Positions 51,865-62,450 of a stretch of DNA of 64,000 nucleotides are shown one piece after another. Origin of the DNA: Phallusia mammillata (Eukaryota; Chordata; Ascidiacea; Phlebobranchia; Ascidiidae); the NCBI GenBank assembly GCA_003260075.1, contig QLIY01000146.1:63178-127177 (forward strand), given 5' to 3'. Both the position numbers and the translations under genes were made by a program. Positions within the stretch are counted from its first letter, which is position 1. Every line of letters begins with the position of its first letter. The notes beneath the pieces were generated by a model, which worked only from the letters and a program-made list of their open reading frames with translations, was not told where the DNA came from and did not search any database.

Positions 51865-54800
51865 ATGGATCCAGCTGCTCAACTTTACGTCAAAAAGCAT
51901 CCAATAGAATGCATGTTCTTCAGCGAATTCCACCACAAACAAGGCCCAAGAATAACTTACCAGGTACACAACTTGTTGTTTAGTATGTGAAATGTGTTTT
52001 TTAAGACCAGTAGTTCAGTACAGTTAACAATTAACATCTATTCAAAAACTTTTTCTAGTACCCTGATGGTTGCATCACGAAAGAAAGTGGTCTTTTGGAG
52101 GCAGTAATTAATTACATCATACCGAAACCGGATTTACAACAGAAGCTAATCACAGTGTAAGAACAAAACGTGTTAGAATGTTTACCTTTTATTTTGCATC
52201 TTCCATTTAAACACTCAAAACATAAAAAATGTAGCCAAGATGTAGGGCCATTTGAAATGGTAAAGCAAATAATTAAAATAGCATTTTTCCCTTCATCATG
52301 AGTATAAGCTGTATAATATGGTGTAGCTCAGCTGCATTGCATTTGATCCACCAATTGTGCCCTTCACTGTTTTGTGCTTTGTAATGTTTAAACATTGCAC
52401 AGCTATTTCCGGCTTGGTGATTGTTTTAGTGGAACTGTATAACTATGTTTTCTTTTACCAAACAAAATAAAACCAACTCAATACAACTTAAACAGATATG
52501 TAAAACATAAGCTAAAATTTTTATTTTAAACAGTAAATTTAGTTTGGTTGTTTTAGCAATGCAGTAGGAAAAAAGGTGATTGGTTGTCCAGTGTGCCTAA
52601 ACAACTCCAAATACCCAAGGAACCAGTACGTGTTTAATTTTGGGTTAGTGCTTGACAATGAGAACAAAAGCTCTCCTTGTATTCCACTTATAAAGAAGCT
52701 TTCCACATACATGGTTGAAGTAGAGAAAGAGGATTCATTTGTCTCCAGTGAAGCCACAAAGTCAAGAATACCTGGTAATTGTTTGATTGTAATTTTGTGT
52801 ATGTTTTTCTGCTGATTTTTTTTATGAATGGTGTTACAAGGGCCATGTACTGTATAACAGACTTCAGAAATATTGGTGTATTTTCTGCTATTTAGGAAAT
52901 ATAATGTTTTTGTTCATTTAATAGATTACCCAGATACAGTAGACTTTGGTTAAACTGCATTCGGTTAATCCAGATATTTGCATATTTCATACAAAACTTG
53001 CTTAAGTAACAGCAAAATTTGCATTTGTAATATGGCAAGGCTTGAACTAATTGACATTGGTTAATCTGGAGCTTAGCATAATCCGGAGAAAGTTTGCTTT
53101 ACCAACTTGGTTTGCTAACTAAATGTGACAACATTAGAAATTACAATCCAGACAATTGACAACCCAGATTTAAAGTCTGTATCCCTGTACTGGGTTGAAA
53201 AAGTACAAGTACATTTTATCAGCTTTCAGCTATTTACCCTCTTGCTTATGCATGACATTTGATTTAGACATGCTGAAGCAAATGTTCGATCAACTGAATA
53301 AGAAAGGAAGCTGTACAATATCTGTCAATGAGTCAACAACAATATATTTGAAAATTTTCCCACCAACTTCGCTTCCCCCTGCTGTATATGACCATCATGT
53401 TCCTATTCTATGTGTGGATCCTGAAGATTATGATGCCAATGACTGGGACCTTACTACACTACAGGTGTAACTAGTGTTGGGAGTATGAACGAATGAGAAT
53501 TAATGAAATTTACCTGTAACATTAAACAGAAACCTGTAATGTTAAAACTTAACAGTGTACAGCCTACAGGCCGTAAGGTTTAAATGTTTTGGAAATAGGA
53601 GCAAAAATAGTTTTTGTTTCTATGAGGTCTTAATGATTTTGTAGCATAAATTAAGCATCTTTAGAGATACCCAGGTTTTCTTGGTCTAGTTCTGAAAAAA
53701 CAAAATGTATATTAAGTTTTGGTGTTAAAAACAAATCTATTGGTTTAGGTTTTGCCATTTATCGATGGTTTCAGACATGTTCAAAAAATTGCATCAACTG
53801 CTGATGTGGATCCAGGGGGGGGGGTAGTTCTTAAAAAACAAAATGTTTTCAAGTTTTGGTGTTAAAAACAAGCTTATTGGTTTAGGTTTTGCCATTTATC
53901 GACGGTTTCAGACATGTTCAAAAAATTGCATCAACTGCTGATGTGGATCCAGAATTAACACGAATTTGTGTTCAAAATCTTGCATTTTATAATCTTGTCA
54001 AACTCATCTCTGTTTTCCAATACACAAATGTGTATATCACAACATCCAAAGTAAATTTGTAAGTTCAGTACATTTTGCAAATTCATTATGTTTGTTTTGA
54101 ATTTTCTCAATTTTGTTCAAAAGGATTAAAAGTTATGGGTTGGCCATGTTAAATTGTGTTTGTTCTGCAGAATAATGGATGATTTAGAGTTCCAGAAAGA
54201 ATGTTTAAACTATGTCACTCGAACTGGGCATCAGCGTCCAAGTTTGAGAGATGTGATGACCCTGTACTGTGGTTTAGCACCTGGGGTCAAAGTTCAAGAT
54301 CTGTGCCTGCGACACCAAGATGAGATTTCTCGTGTCAACGAACAGTAAGTCTTAGCCAAGTGAGATAAGTCATTGCGACTAACTTCGCATAAGTAAGATA
54401 AATGGATAAACATATTGGTTCTATTGGTGGTCTTTTGGGGGGTTGTGTTTGTAATTGACCTGTTTGTACTACATTGATCTTAAAACCCTTACAAATTGCA
54501 TGATTGAATTAATTTCACTGATAATTTGTACAGATTTTGTGCTAACTGTAGCCCTTTTTGGATCATTTCCTCTCTGGCTGATTTCTAGTGTTAATAAATC
54601 CTGTTTGTTTATGGCTCAATGGACATTAAATTGTTTTGTGCAGTTACAGTTAACTTTATTCAAGTTTATTACAGTACTAATAAATACACTGTCATAAGTG
54701 CAGCAGCACATAACAGTTTTACTAACTTGTGCAGTGAACTAAAATGTAGGAATGCCAAACCAATCGCTGTTTTCCTTTTTTACAGAAAACTCATACAATT

Positions 54801-55483
54801 TGGGCTAATTCATGAAATGATTCGCAAAATAAATATGTACCCTGTCACTTTAAAGCCGGTTCATCACTCCAGCTCCAAGGTTAGTGTAACAGAATAAAAC
54901 CAACCACACCTTATGTTTATGAATATTAACCTATTCGTTGTTGGCACCACCCTTTAAGTCACAAACCAGTAAAATACAATTGCTTTTTCACAAAGTAACT
55001 ATTATAACATAAGCGCAATGTTTTAACATTTTTTCACATCCTAGAAACATGTCTGCCATATGTTTGTTAAGAACCACCGAACTTGGCCGAATGGCGTGGC
55101 GCGCCTGACCCATATACACCTGATCGGGATTCGTCTCCGGAAGTATCCTGGGATTGAACCCCCTGAACGACAAAGGGCAATTTTCAGTTCTCGGACTGCC
55201 GCCTGATTGTCGGGGGGGGGGGGGGGGGGGTACAATAAAAAAAATAGAAAAACCACCGCATTATATAAAAGTTACAAAGTTTTTAATTTGGGTCTAACTT
55301 TAACTTAATGCACCAATCTCACCTTAAATGAAAAATTATATTTTACTTTTTCAGTCTAATCTGCACAAATATGCCACTGGACAATTTAGTTCTGAGGAGG
55401 TTTGCTGTAAACTAGGAGTGAACCAATCCGAACTTCACAGTCGACTTGAGCAGGATCACAACATTGTTACACTATGGAAGTGA
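51865..55483 (+). CDS. NPRL2: NPRL2, GATOR1 complex subunit
   Basis: NPRL2 with NPRL3 and DEPDC5 forms GATOR1, the GAP for RagA/B that shuts off TORC1 when amino acids are scarce. Exons: 51865-51963, 52059-52156, 52557-52774, 53268-53464, 53886-54058, 54171-54344, 54786-54879, 55355-55483; phases agree, 393 residues. Family matches: ECMFFSEFHHKQGPRITYQ, KKVIGCPVCLNN, DWDLTTLQVLPFIDGFRHVQ, SLRDVMTLYCGLAPG and RKINMYPV. The arginine in KYPRNQYVF (about residue 87) aligns with human Arg78, the catalytic arginine finger, so GAP activity is expected. MDPAAQL is chosen as start because homology begins just after it; an in-frame upstream ATG exists at 51766. Exon five has a truncated allelic copy at 53749-53813. 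Confidence 0.96.
52936..53187. mobile_element. pogo/Tigger-like element remnant
   Basis: Starts TACAGTAGACTTTGGTTAAACT and contains several GGTTAATC motifs like those in the element at 32188; the right end CCCTGTA is weakly complementary. It lies in an intron of NPRL2. The boundaries are approximate and no coding capacity is seen. Confidence 0.5.
55070..55211. repeat. tRNA-derived SINE-like fragment
   Basis: Contains TTGGCCGAATGGCGTGG, resembling the A-box region of leucine or serine tRNAs, and GGGATTGAACCCC, a B-box-like stretch. GC-rich against an AT-rich intron of NPRL2 and directly followed by a 19-base G-run at 55212, which suggests an insertion present in one allele. Confidence 0.45.
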
Positions 55484-56512
55484 TAATAACCCCTTTGTTC
55501 ACACATTTTTTTTTCATGCTTCCCAATAAAATACAAACGTTGCAAAAATATATTTAGCAAAACCAACACTCAGTGTCAAAAGTGAATCTGTGGTCTCAAC
55601 CGAAATTTGGTGCACATTGCCTAATACAGCGAGGTCCAACTATATTTTTGTTGCAGGCCATTAAAAATCTTAAACTTACCCCACGGCCAAAGTTTTTTTG
55701 CAAAACTGTTTTCTGGCTGAAACATGTGGGTGACTATACTAAGTTTTCAATCAATAGATAATTCTCTTCTTAACTTTTATGGTTGTATACCAAGTAGCAG
55801 GCGTTCAAAACTTTCAGTTTCTAACCCTTGACTCAAAACTAACAAACTTGTTGACTTAGAAACTCCGTTATTACACAAAACAATGCCTTGCCATACATCA
55901 CAATAGGAGATTTGCAGTATTCTGTGTCTTCAAATCCACATATATTAGGACGTTAACACAAAAATTATCGTTGTTTGTTCAAGTGTTGGACTTGTGTGGA
56001 CCAACCAAATTATCTCGCGGGCCACCATTCTCTGCTCATACAAGTGTTATATTATAATATTCTGAACTTTGGAGTTCATAGATTTATGCTGTTTTGCTGC
56101 TACCCACATGAAACACATTGGCCTGATCACTGACTGGTACACAAACACAATGATGTATTGCAAAATAAATACAACTTGTGTATTGAAACAAAAAAAGCAG
56201 GGTTTAACAACATTTTGATGTGATTGAATTGAAACTAAATGATTTCAAAAGATCAGATTGTTTTACATCAAAAATCATATTTTCAATACACGTGACAAAT
56301 ATGCACTTATACTTGAAAACAAAAGACAATTGAGTTTGATTTAAAACACCAGCTAATCAAATCATCACATAATTGCACACATGAGAAAATAATTGGTCTT
56401 TCCTTTTAAACATACAGCAGTACCAGAAGCTTGTAACAAAAAATAGGCAGCTTAATGGTAAAATCCTACTGTCATAACTGCAGCGCAAAAATGATGAAGG
56501 ATTAATGTTTTG
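55484..56512. other. Convergent 3' flanks of NPRL2 and METTL6
   Basis: AT-rich, with an AATAAA near 55527 for NPRL2. No other feature recognised. Confidence 0.55.
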
Positions 56513-59500
56513 TCATCTGCTCTCTTTTTGATATTTTCCTTGCAAAAACACTCGCGGCACTTTAATGTTTTTCTTATGGTTGATCGTTTCTCGCATCACA
56601 TATTCATTACTAACCACTCTAAATCCAGTTTTCTTTACAAGCATTTCCATCGTTTCTAAATTTGTAAAAAAAATTAGATGCAAGCCTGCAACCAGAATCC
56701 CAGCAAAAACGATATTAAACACTTGCTTTTTTAAAACACTTAATTGCTAACTAAAACTGGTAAAATATTATCTTTAAACAAGCAAATGTGGCAGTATTTT
56801 AATGATGAAAACATTTGCTTTTGGTTGATGTCAGATGGTATAAACTGCAGTTATGGTCAAATTAAAGTAAGAGTGTTACCTTTTGCAAAGTAGTATGCTC
56901 TCGTGCCATCTTGTCGCACATAGAAATTTTCAGATATTTTACTTCCTGGACTAAATCTTAGCATTGCCCAATCATATATACCATAGTCTCGAAATAACAA
57001 GTACCCGGATGGCTTCAGCACCTAAATTGCAAAAAACAATATTGAATAATTGTGCAACAAAAAAATTATTTTTATACATTGATGACATGAGTTATTGCAG
57101 TAATGTTGAATTTCATTTGTGTTATTTTTTTCTACTGTCTCAAAAGTTATAGTTAATTTAAAGATGGTCTACTAAATGCAAGATTTGTAAATTGTAATCT
57201 GCCAGCCCATTAATGGCATTACATCGAATCAGCCAGTCACCTAGCATTTCTATGAGGGAAAGGCGTAGAGCTAGAAAAATCTGACGATTTTTATATAAGT
57301 GTGACATGATCGCTGGTCTGCATGAACACTTCAGGCAGTTATGAATTTATGTTCATCTTAACTAAATTTTTTATTGTGTTAACAAATCATTTAGTTTATT
57401 TGTTTTTCAAGAATGTACTGACGTTTTGGATACTTTCGAGAACAAATGCAAATTTATCTGGATGAATTGCAGACAGAGCAAATATAAGGGTTACAACATC
57501 TAAACTGTTGGGTGGAATTGTAGCATCTAAGTTTTGGCAAGACAGATCACAGAGAAAAGCTGTACATCTTTCTGATGAATACATGGGGTTATCCTAAAAA
57601 AATATGTTTTTTATGTTTCAATCACACACTTCACCTTAAACTAAATCTTATGTATTACTACAACACTAGATGAAAGTACTAGCCAATCTGCAGAACATGG
57701 CAGTTCCCAACGAGATCTCATGCGTGCAGGACCTACATGTCCCGCGTGCACGACCCGTAAGTTCGCGTGCTAGACCAATTTCAGCAGGCGCAGAGCAAGT
57801 AAAAGAGGTCAAGACAGCGCAATTAAATGCCTTTGGTGCAAAATTTTCACGTGCAAAAATTAAAAAAAAAACATGCATGCAGCTGCCACACTCTGCAGAG
57901 GGGGGGGGGATTTTTATTGTGTTAACAAATCAATTAGTTTATTTGTTTTTCAACAATGTACTGACGTTTTGGACACTTTCAAGAACAAATGCAAATTTAT
58001 CTGGATGAATTGCAGACAGAGCAAATATAGGGGGGGGGGGAGTACTAGGGTGGAAAAAAACACAAAGAAGCAAAAAGGTTATTTTTTAGCAATATAATAA
58101 CATGTTAGGCATAATACATTATTTTCACTGCATGAGGGTTATTATCATGTGAAAATAATTTATTTATTTGATCCAAAATAAGTAGAGAATGAGAGCAACG
58201 GGGGGGGGGAAAAAACTGTACATCTTTCTGATGAAAACATGGGGTTATCCTAAAAAAAGATGTTTTTTTTATGTTTCAATCACACACTTCACCTTCAACA
58301 TAATCTTATGTATTACTACAACACTAGATGAAAGTATAAGAAAGTTTAGTGTAGGGGTGTAAAAAATGCATAAAGAAGCAATAACATCATTTCATATCTA
58401 TAAATAAAATACACACATTAAGCATCATACATTATTTTTACTGCATGAGGCTGATTATCATGTGAAAATAATTTATTTATTTCATCAAAAAAAGTATAGC
58501 AACAAAACAACATACCTTTACAAACTGCACAGCACGGGGTGAAAAATCGCAAGCATAAACATAAAGATTGCAAGATTCTTCCAGCATCGGAAAGAATGCG
58601 TTTCCAACACCACATCCAGCCTCTAGTAATTTGACTTGCCTGTTCTAATCGAACAAAAAATTTTTATTCTAAAAGTAAATACAAATTTAAAAAATAAGTT
58701 GGTTTTGTTGGTTTCAACTAGTGGTAAATTATTGTTCGGCACAAAGAAAAGTAACCCAAATTTTGTTGGGTATGTGAAATTGCGATGTTAAAGAAAATTT
58801 GAGGTAAATTTTCAGAAGGTTTATAAATTTAAATTCTAGCATCAAAACCTACAAAGGGAAAAAGGGTTGAGAAACTATGGTTAAAAAAAAATAGGAAAAT
58901 ATTTTAATTGGAAAGTTTAATAAGGTCTGTCACTTTTTGACCACTTACTTCAGACAACATCCTCTTTATTTCTTCAAACTCCCTTGATGTCCAGTGTCGA
59001 TCTTTGAAAAAATTTGTGCTGTTCCTTTTATAAAACAAATCCCAGTATCTTCCAGCCTCCAACTCTAGCTTGTTTCTTTTAAATTCGGTCACAAGCTTTT
59101 GATCCTGTTGAAATATTGATTTTAAACGTTTCCATCCAAATACTGTTTACCAGAAAAGATTGTTTATGGTATTATATGAACGGAAAAACATAAACTGGTG
59201 ATGTTTGTAACATTGCCTGTTCTTGTTACTATCAATTAGTGATGGGACGATACCAGGTTTTGAAGCGAGTACCGATACCGAGTACGAGTACCACATGTAT
59301 ATACCTTCGATACCGAGTACTTAAGTGTAGTGTTGTACTTAGTTGTATATCACTGGCTAATTTATCTGCCATGGTCGGGGTACAGGCTTGCACACACACA
59401 TACCGAAAAATGTTATCACCACATGACAGCGAAAAAAATATACGTAACCTGGCGGAACTTTTTCCCGATTTTGTGCTGTCCGAAGCAAATATTGGCGTAA

Positions 59501-59880
59501 AGTTGCCCGTATTCTTATGGTGTAAATCGGCCTTCGGTACTCTCACGTTGGTATCGAAAACTGAGACAAAATATTTCGATACCGAGTACGAGTATCGATA
59601 CCACTGAAATCGTTCGATACCATCGATACCGAGTACGAACACATCGTCCCATCACTACTATCTTTGTCTTTATTTTGCAAGTATAGTATAAAAAATATAG
59701 CCAAGCATAAAACATTCCGGATTGGTTAGTTAAAAAGCACTTGTTTGAAAGTTATTCTATTGATATCATATTTACCTGCTTTTGAAGCATTTTGAGCTCT
59801 TCATCTGATAAGATCCTGGAGTCTGTTGTGATCCACTTCTCATCTTTATGCTCTGGTTCGTTTCCAGGCGCTTCTGTCAT
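56513..59880 (-). CDS. METTL6: METTL6, tRNA 3-methylcytidine methyltransferase
   Basis: METTL6 places m3C at position 32 of serine tRNAs. Exons: 59776-59880 (ATG at 59878), 58949-59104, 58516-58644, 57423-57593, 56880-57021, 56513-56655 (stop TGA at 56513-56515); phases agree and give 281 residues, the usual length. Landmarks: [23 protein letters not shown] motif [24 protein letters not shown] followed by [43 protein letters not shown] and PRVFLQGKY. The match to METTL6 is closer than to METTL2/8. Parts of exon 57423-57593 recur at about 57932-58030 and 58212-58258 between G-runs as allelic copies. Confidence 0.95.
57678..57899. other. Haplotype-specific insertion in a METTL6 intron
   Basis: The sequence up to TAGATGAAAGTA (near 57678) recurs near 58337 but continues differently there. 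The extra 220 bp or so is GC-richer than its surroundings and ends at the 57900 G-run. It is probably an insertion carried by one allele; its family is not recognised. Confidence 0.45.
59237..59657. mobile_element. Inverted-repeat element (TAGTGATGGGACGAT)
   Basis: A 421-bp element with 15-bp inverted ends TAGTGATGGGACGAT and ATCGTCCCATCACTA. The interior repeats ACCGAGTACGAGTA near both ends. Flanks CTATCAAT and CTATCTTT agree at 6 of 8 bases. A 122-codon frame spans it but resembles no transposase. Intronic in METTL6. Confidence 0.75.
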
Positions 59881-60275
59881 TTTCTTAACAAGTTAAGCAA
59901 CTACTAAGTACTAAATGATCTCGCACATTTTTGTTGACAAAAATACTCAACCAAGCTGGATTGTGACGTCATACACAACATGTGTTGTTCCGGTTGAGCG
60001 CGCGCGGACTAAAACAACAAAAAAGGATCCAAAAAAGTGTCACTGCTTACTGGTAACTAAACGATTTTGGCCGGTACTAAAGTTTGAGCGCATTTTTTGT
60101 TTTTTTATGACAGATAAAAAAGAGCCTTTAAACTGTGTTACGCACGCCTGTATTTCGCCATAAGGTCCTAAAACAACCGAAAACTTTTGAGCTTTGAAAA
60201 GGGGATATTTTGGACATATCTCACGTTGCACTAATATGGAACACAGTTTGAGAATCATTGATCTAGCGTCTACAC

Positions 60276-60404
60276 CAGTGGTTCCCAACCTTTCGTGGAT
60301 CATGGCCCCCTTAAAGTAACTTTTTGGCCTCGTGGCCCCCTTCAAGTTACCATGTAGGACCTGTGGCCCCCTTAAAACGTAGATAGCAATCTCGCGTTGG
60401 AATG
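60276..60404. mobile_element. hAT-like element, left part, cut by assembly gap
   Basis: Begins CAGTGGTTCCCAACC and closely follows the element at 3680 for over 100 bp (AACTTTTTGGC, CCCTTCAAGT, GACCTGTGGCCCC). The left flank ends in GTCTACAC (60268-60275). The right part is lost in the run of N. Confidence 0.8.
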
Positions 60405-60647
60405 NNNNNNNNNNNNNNNNNNNNNNNNNNNNNNNNNNNNNNNNNNNNNNNNNNNNNNNNNNNNNNNNNNNNNNNNNNNNNNNNNNNNNNNNNNNNNNNN
60501 NNNNNNNNNNNNNNNNNNNNNNNNNNNNNNNNNNNNNNNNNNNNNNNNNNNNNNNNNNNNNNNNNNNNNNNNNNNNNNNNNNNNNNNNNNNNNNNNNNNN
60601 NNNNNNNNNNNNNNNNNNNNNNNNNNNNNNNNNNNNNNNNNNNNNNN
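60405..60647. other. Assembly gap (run of N)
   Basis: 243 undetermined bases. The sequences on either side belong to different repeat elements and the DNA beyond contains a second copy of the left flank, so the gap joins two alleles. Confidence 0.99.
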
Positions 60648-60799
60648 TTTTTAAATAATACAAAATTTTTATTAATTTTATTTTAATAAAATGCCGATTA
60701 ATGCCATAAAAGTTATTCTTAGTATACACTGATCAAACATAAAAACTATATGTAAAGATTGTTTTGTATAACAACTTGGAATAGGAATGTCAAGTAAAA

Positions 60800-60846
60800 A
60801 TACTGGGGGTGCTGCAGCTCCGCAGCCCCCTCGCACGAGCCGCCCC
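60800..60846. mobile_element. Right end of a second hAT-like element
   Basis: A GC-rich stretch containing CAGCTCCGCAGCCCCCTCG and ending CGAGCCGCCCCTG, characteristic of hAT elements with CAGGGGCGGCTCG ends. Its left end is not in the assembled sequence and probably lies in the gap. It directly precedes the empty-site allele. Confidence 0.55.
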
Positions 60847-61388
60847 TGATTTTGGACATATCTCATGTTGCACTAATATGGAACACAGTTTGAGAATCAT
60901 TGATCTACCGTCTACACAATTACCACAAGCAGTTACTTGGCAAGGAAGGTGACGTTACCTACACTTATAGCCAAGATCCTTTGTTCACTGTCTGACGCTG
61001 AATGGTTCACATTTTAGCAATAGAAATAAAAATTCTCTCCGAAACACTGCCTGTTTCAATTGGCTTCTCCTGGCAAACTTATTCCAGCACATACAACATT
61101 AAAGCGATGGCGATTTGATTTCATGTAAAAAGAAAAGAAAAGTAACCACAGGTGCGTCGAGAATCAAGCAAATTGTGAGCGCTAATAATGTAATAGCACA
61201 AAAAGATGGATTTGGCAAGAAAGAATAAGCAACTTTGATAAGAACTAAGACCACGCAAAATTCGATGCATTTTAGACAAAGACATTGGAACAAAACACGG
61301 CTTATGGGGGCTTGTTGTCCACTGTGTCTTAAATCAACCAAAACAGGTCGGTACGTCGTCTAACAACTAACATATTAGACAGCGTAGT

Positions 61389-61560
61389 TAGTGGTGGGAT
61401 TCAGCCGGTCCGCACTGGTTCTATAGAGCCGTCTCACGACATTTTATGAGATCAGCAAACCGGTTAGCGGTTACTGTCAATGGACTTTTTGTAACAGAAC
61501 CGGCTGAAAAATATGACCTTTGTGATAGAACCGACTTACAAAAAATTTACTCCACCACTG
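61389..61560. mobile_element. hAT-like miniature element, GGTGGGATTCA family, copy 4
   Basis: Ends TAGTGGTGGGATTCAGCCGG and CTCCACCACTG, with interior GGTTACTGTCAATGGAC in inverted orientation to the other copies. Flanks AGCGTAGT and AGAGTAGC agree at 6 of 8 bases. Confidence 0.78.
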
Positions 61561-62101
61561 AGAGTAGCACTTAAACATGTAAAACTGGTGGCAGCGTTCG
61601 GTTTGAATGTAAATCAGCCTAAACAGCCGTTTGATGTGCACTAAAAGCATCCTAAATTCAAGAAAAAACATTGTTTTTCATTGTAACACAAAAACCTACA
61701 CATAAAGTCGGCATTCAAAAATTTATACCAAATTGGTGCTTTAAAAATAATAATGCCTTGTCGCAATGAACACAAATAACATTAATGTTTTGTTTACATT
61801 TCTGACCATAAAAGAATGTGGTGTTGGGTGGATAGTGTATCTGAAAGATGCTGTTACTTGTACTACAAAAGTCGGTCTGGAGAATCGGAAAAAATGCGAA
61901 AATTATACAGAAGCACCAGTGCGGCCTGTGCCTTCTGCTTTATGTCAAAGCTTCGTCCATGGGCCCAAAACGGGGGATTTAAAAACGCGCCGATGCAAAA
62001 GCATTTGTGTGAAGCCAACTTGTACACAACAAGGTGATTCAAGGAACACTATACACGGACTTGAAAAGTAATTTAATCATAGACATAACTGCCAACCTGC
62101 T

Positions 62102-62192
62102 GCACTGATGATGACAACAGAGATTGTTCAAACGTCTGCATGATGTATTCTATATACACCAGATCTTTGGTAGCTATGTTTATGATTAAAGG
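62102..62192 (+). repeat. Dispersed repeat with hammerhead-like core, copy B
   Basis: Matches 41462-41560 over GCACTGATGATGAC, ACAACAGAGATTGT, AAACGTCTG and GTATTCTATATACACCA. Four bases of the stem are missing and GTCGAAA reads GTTCAAA, so this copy is the more decayed one. Confidence 0.62.
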
Positions 62193-62450
62193 TGATTCAA
62201 TCGAGTAAATGAACACTGTCCGTTACGGACGTTTGTGCAGCTATTGGCTTTTACAAGGCAACCCTAAAGCGCTAAACAGTAGCTGGAAGGCAAAGGCTAG
62301 AGCGACAACACGCTAGCCAACACAGCTAATCACAGTAGCACAGTAACCTCTCAAAATTCCATCTCTTAACACCGCGACTCACATCTCCCATGTTTTACTG
62401 TATTTGAGACCGTTGTTATGGTAACCACGTTCATGAAGTCCGTCGCCCCT

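Larger units (their letters stand above)
59881..62450. other. Repeat-rich intergenic stretch with an assembly gap
   Basis: Lies between the METTL6 start and the end of the USP gene. Holds a hAT-like element cut by the N gap (60405-60647), a second element end, an empty-site allele near 60850-60917, a GGTGGGATTCA-family element at 61389 and the repeat at 62102. No gene supported; the frame at 61099-61341 is hydrophobic but unlike anything known to me. Confidence 0.55.

Noticed and set aside
59239-59642. 122- and 136-codon frames near 59.4 kb
   Set aside because: They lie inside an inverted-repeat element within a METTL6 intron and do not resemble a transposase.
61099-61341. Hydrophobic 80-codon minus-strand frame
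   Set aside because: Membrane-like composition arises from AT-rich DNA; no homology or exon signals and it lies among repeats.
61766-62071. Cysteine-containing 101-codon plus-strand frame
   Set aside because: Cysteine spacing fits no secreted-domain pattern I know and the frame ends just before a dispersed repeat.
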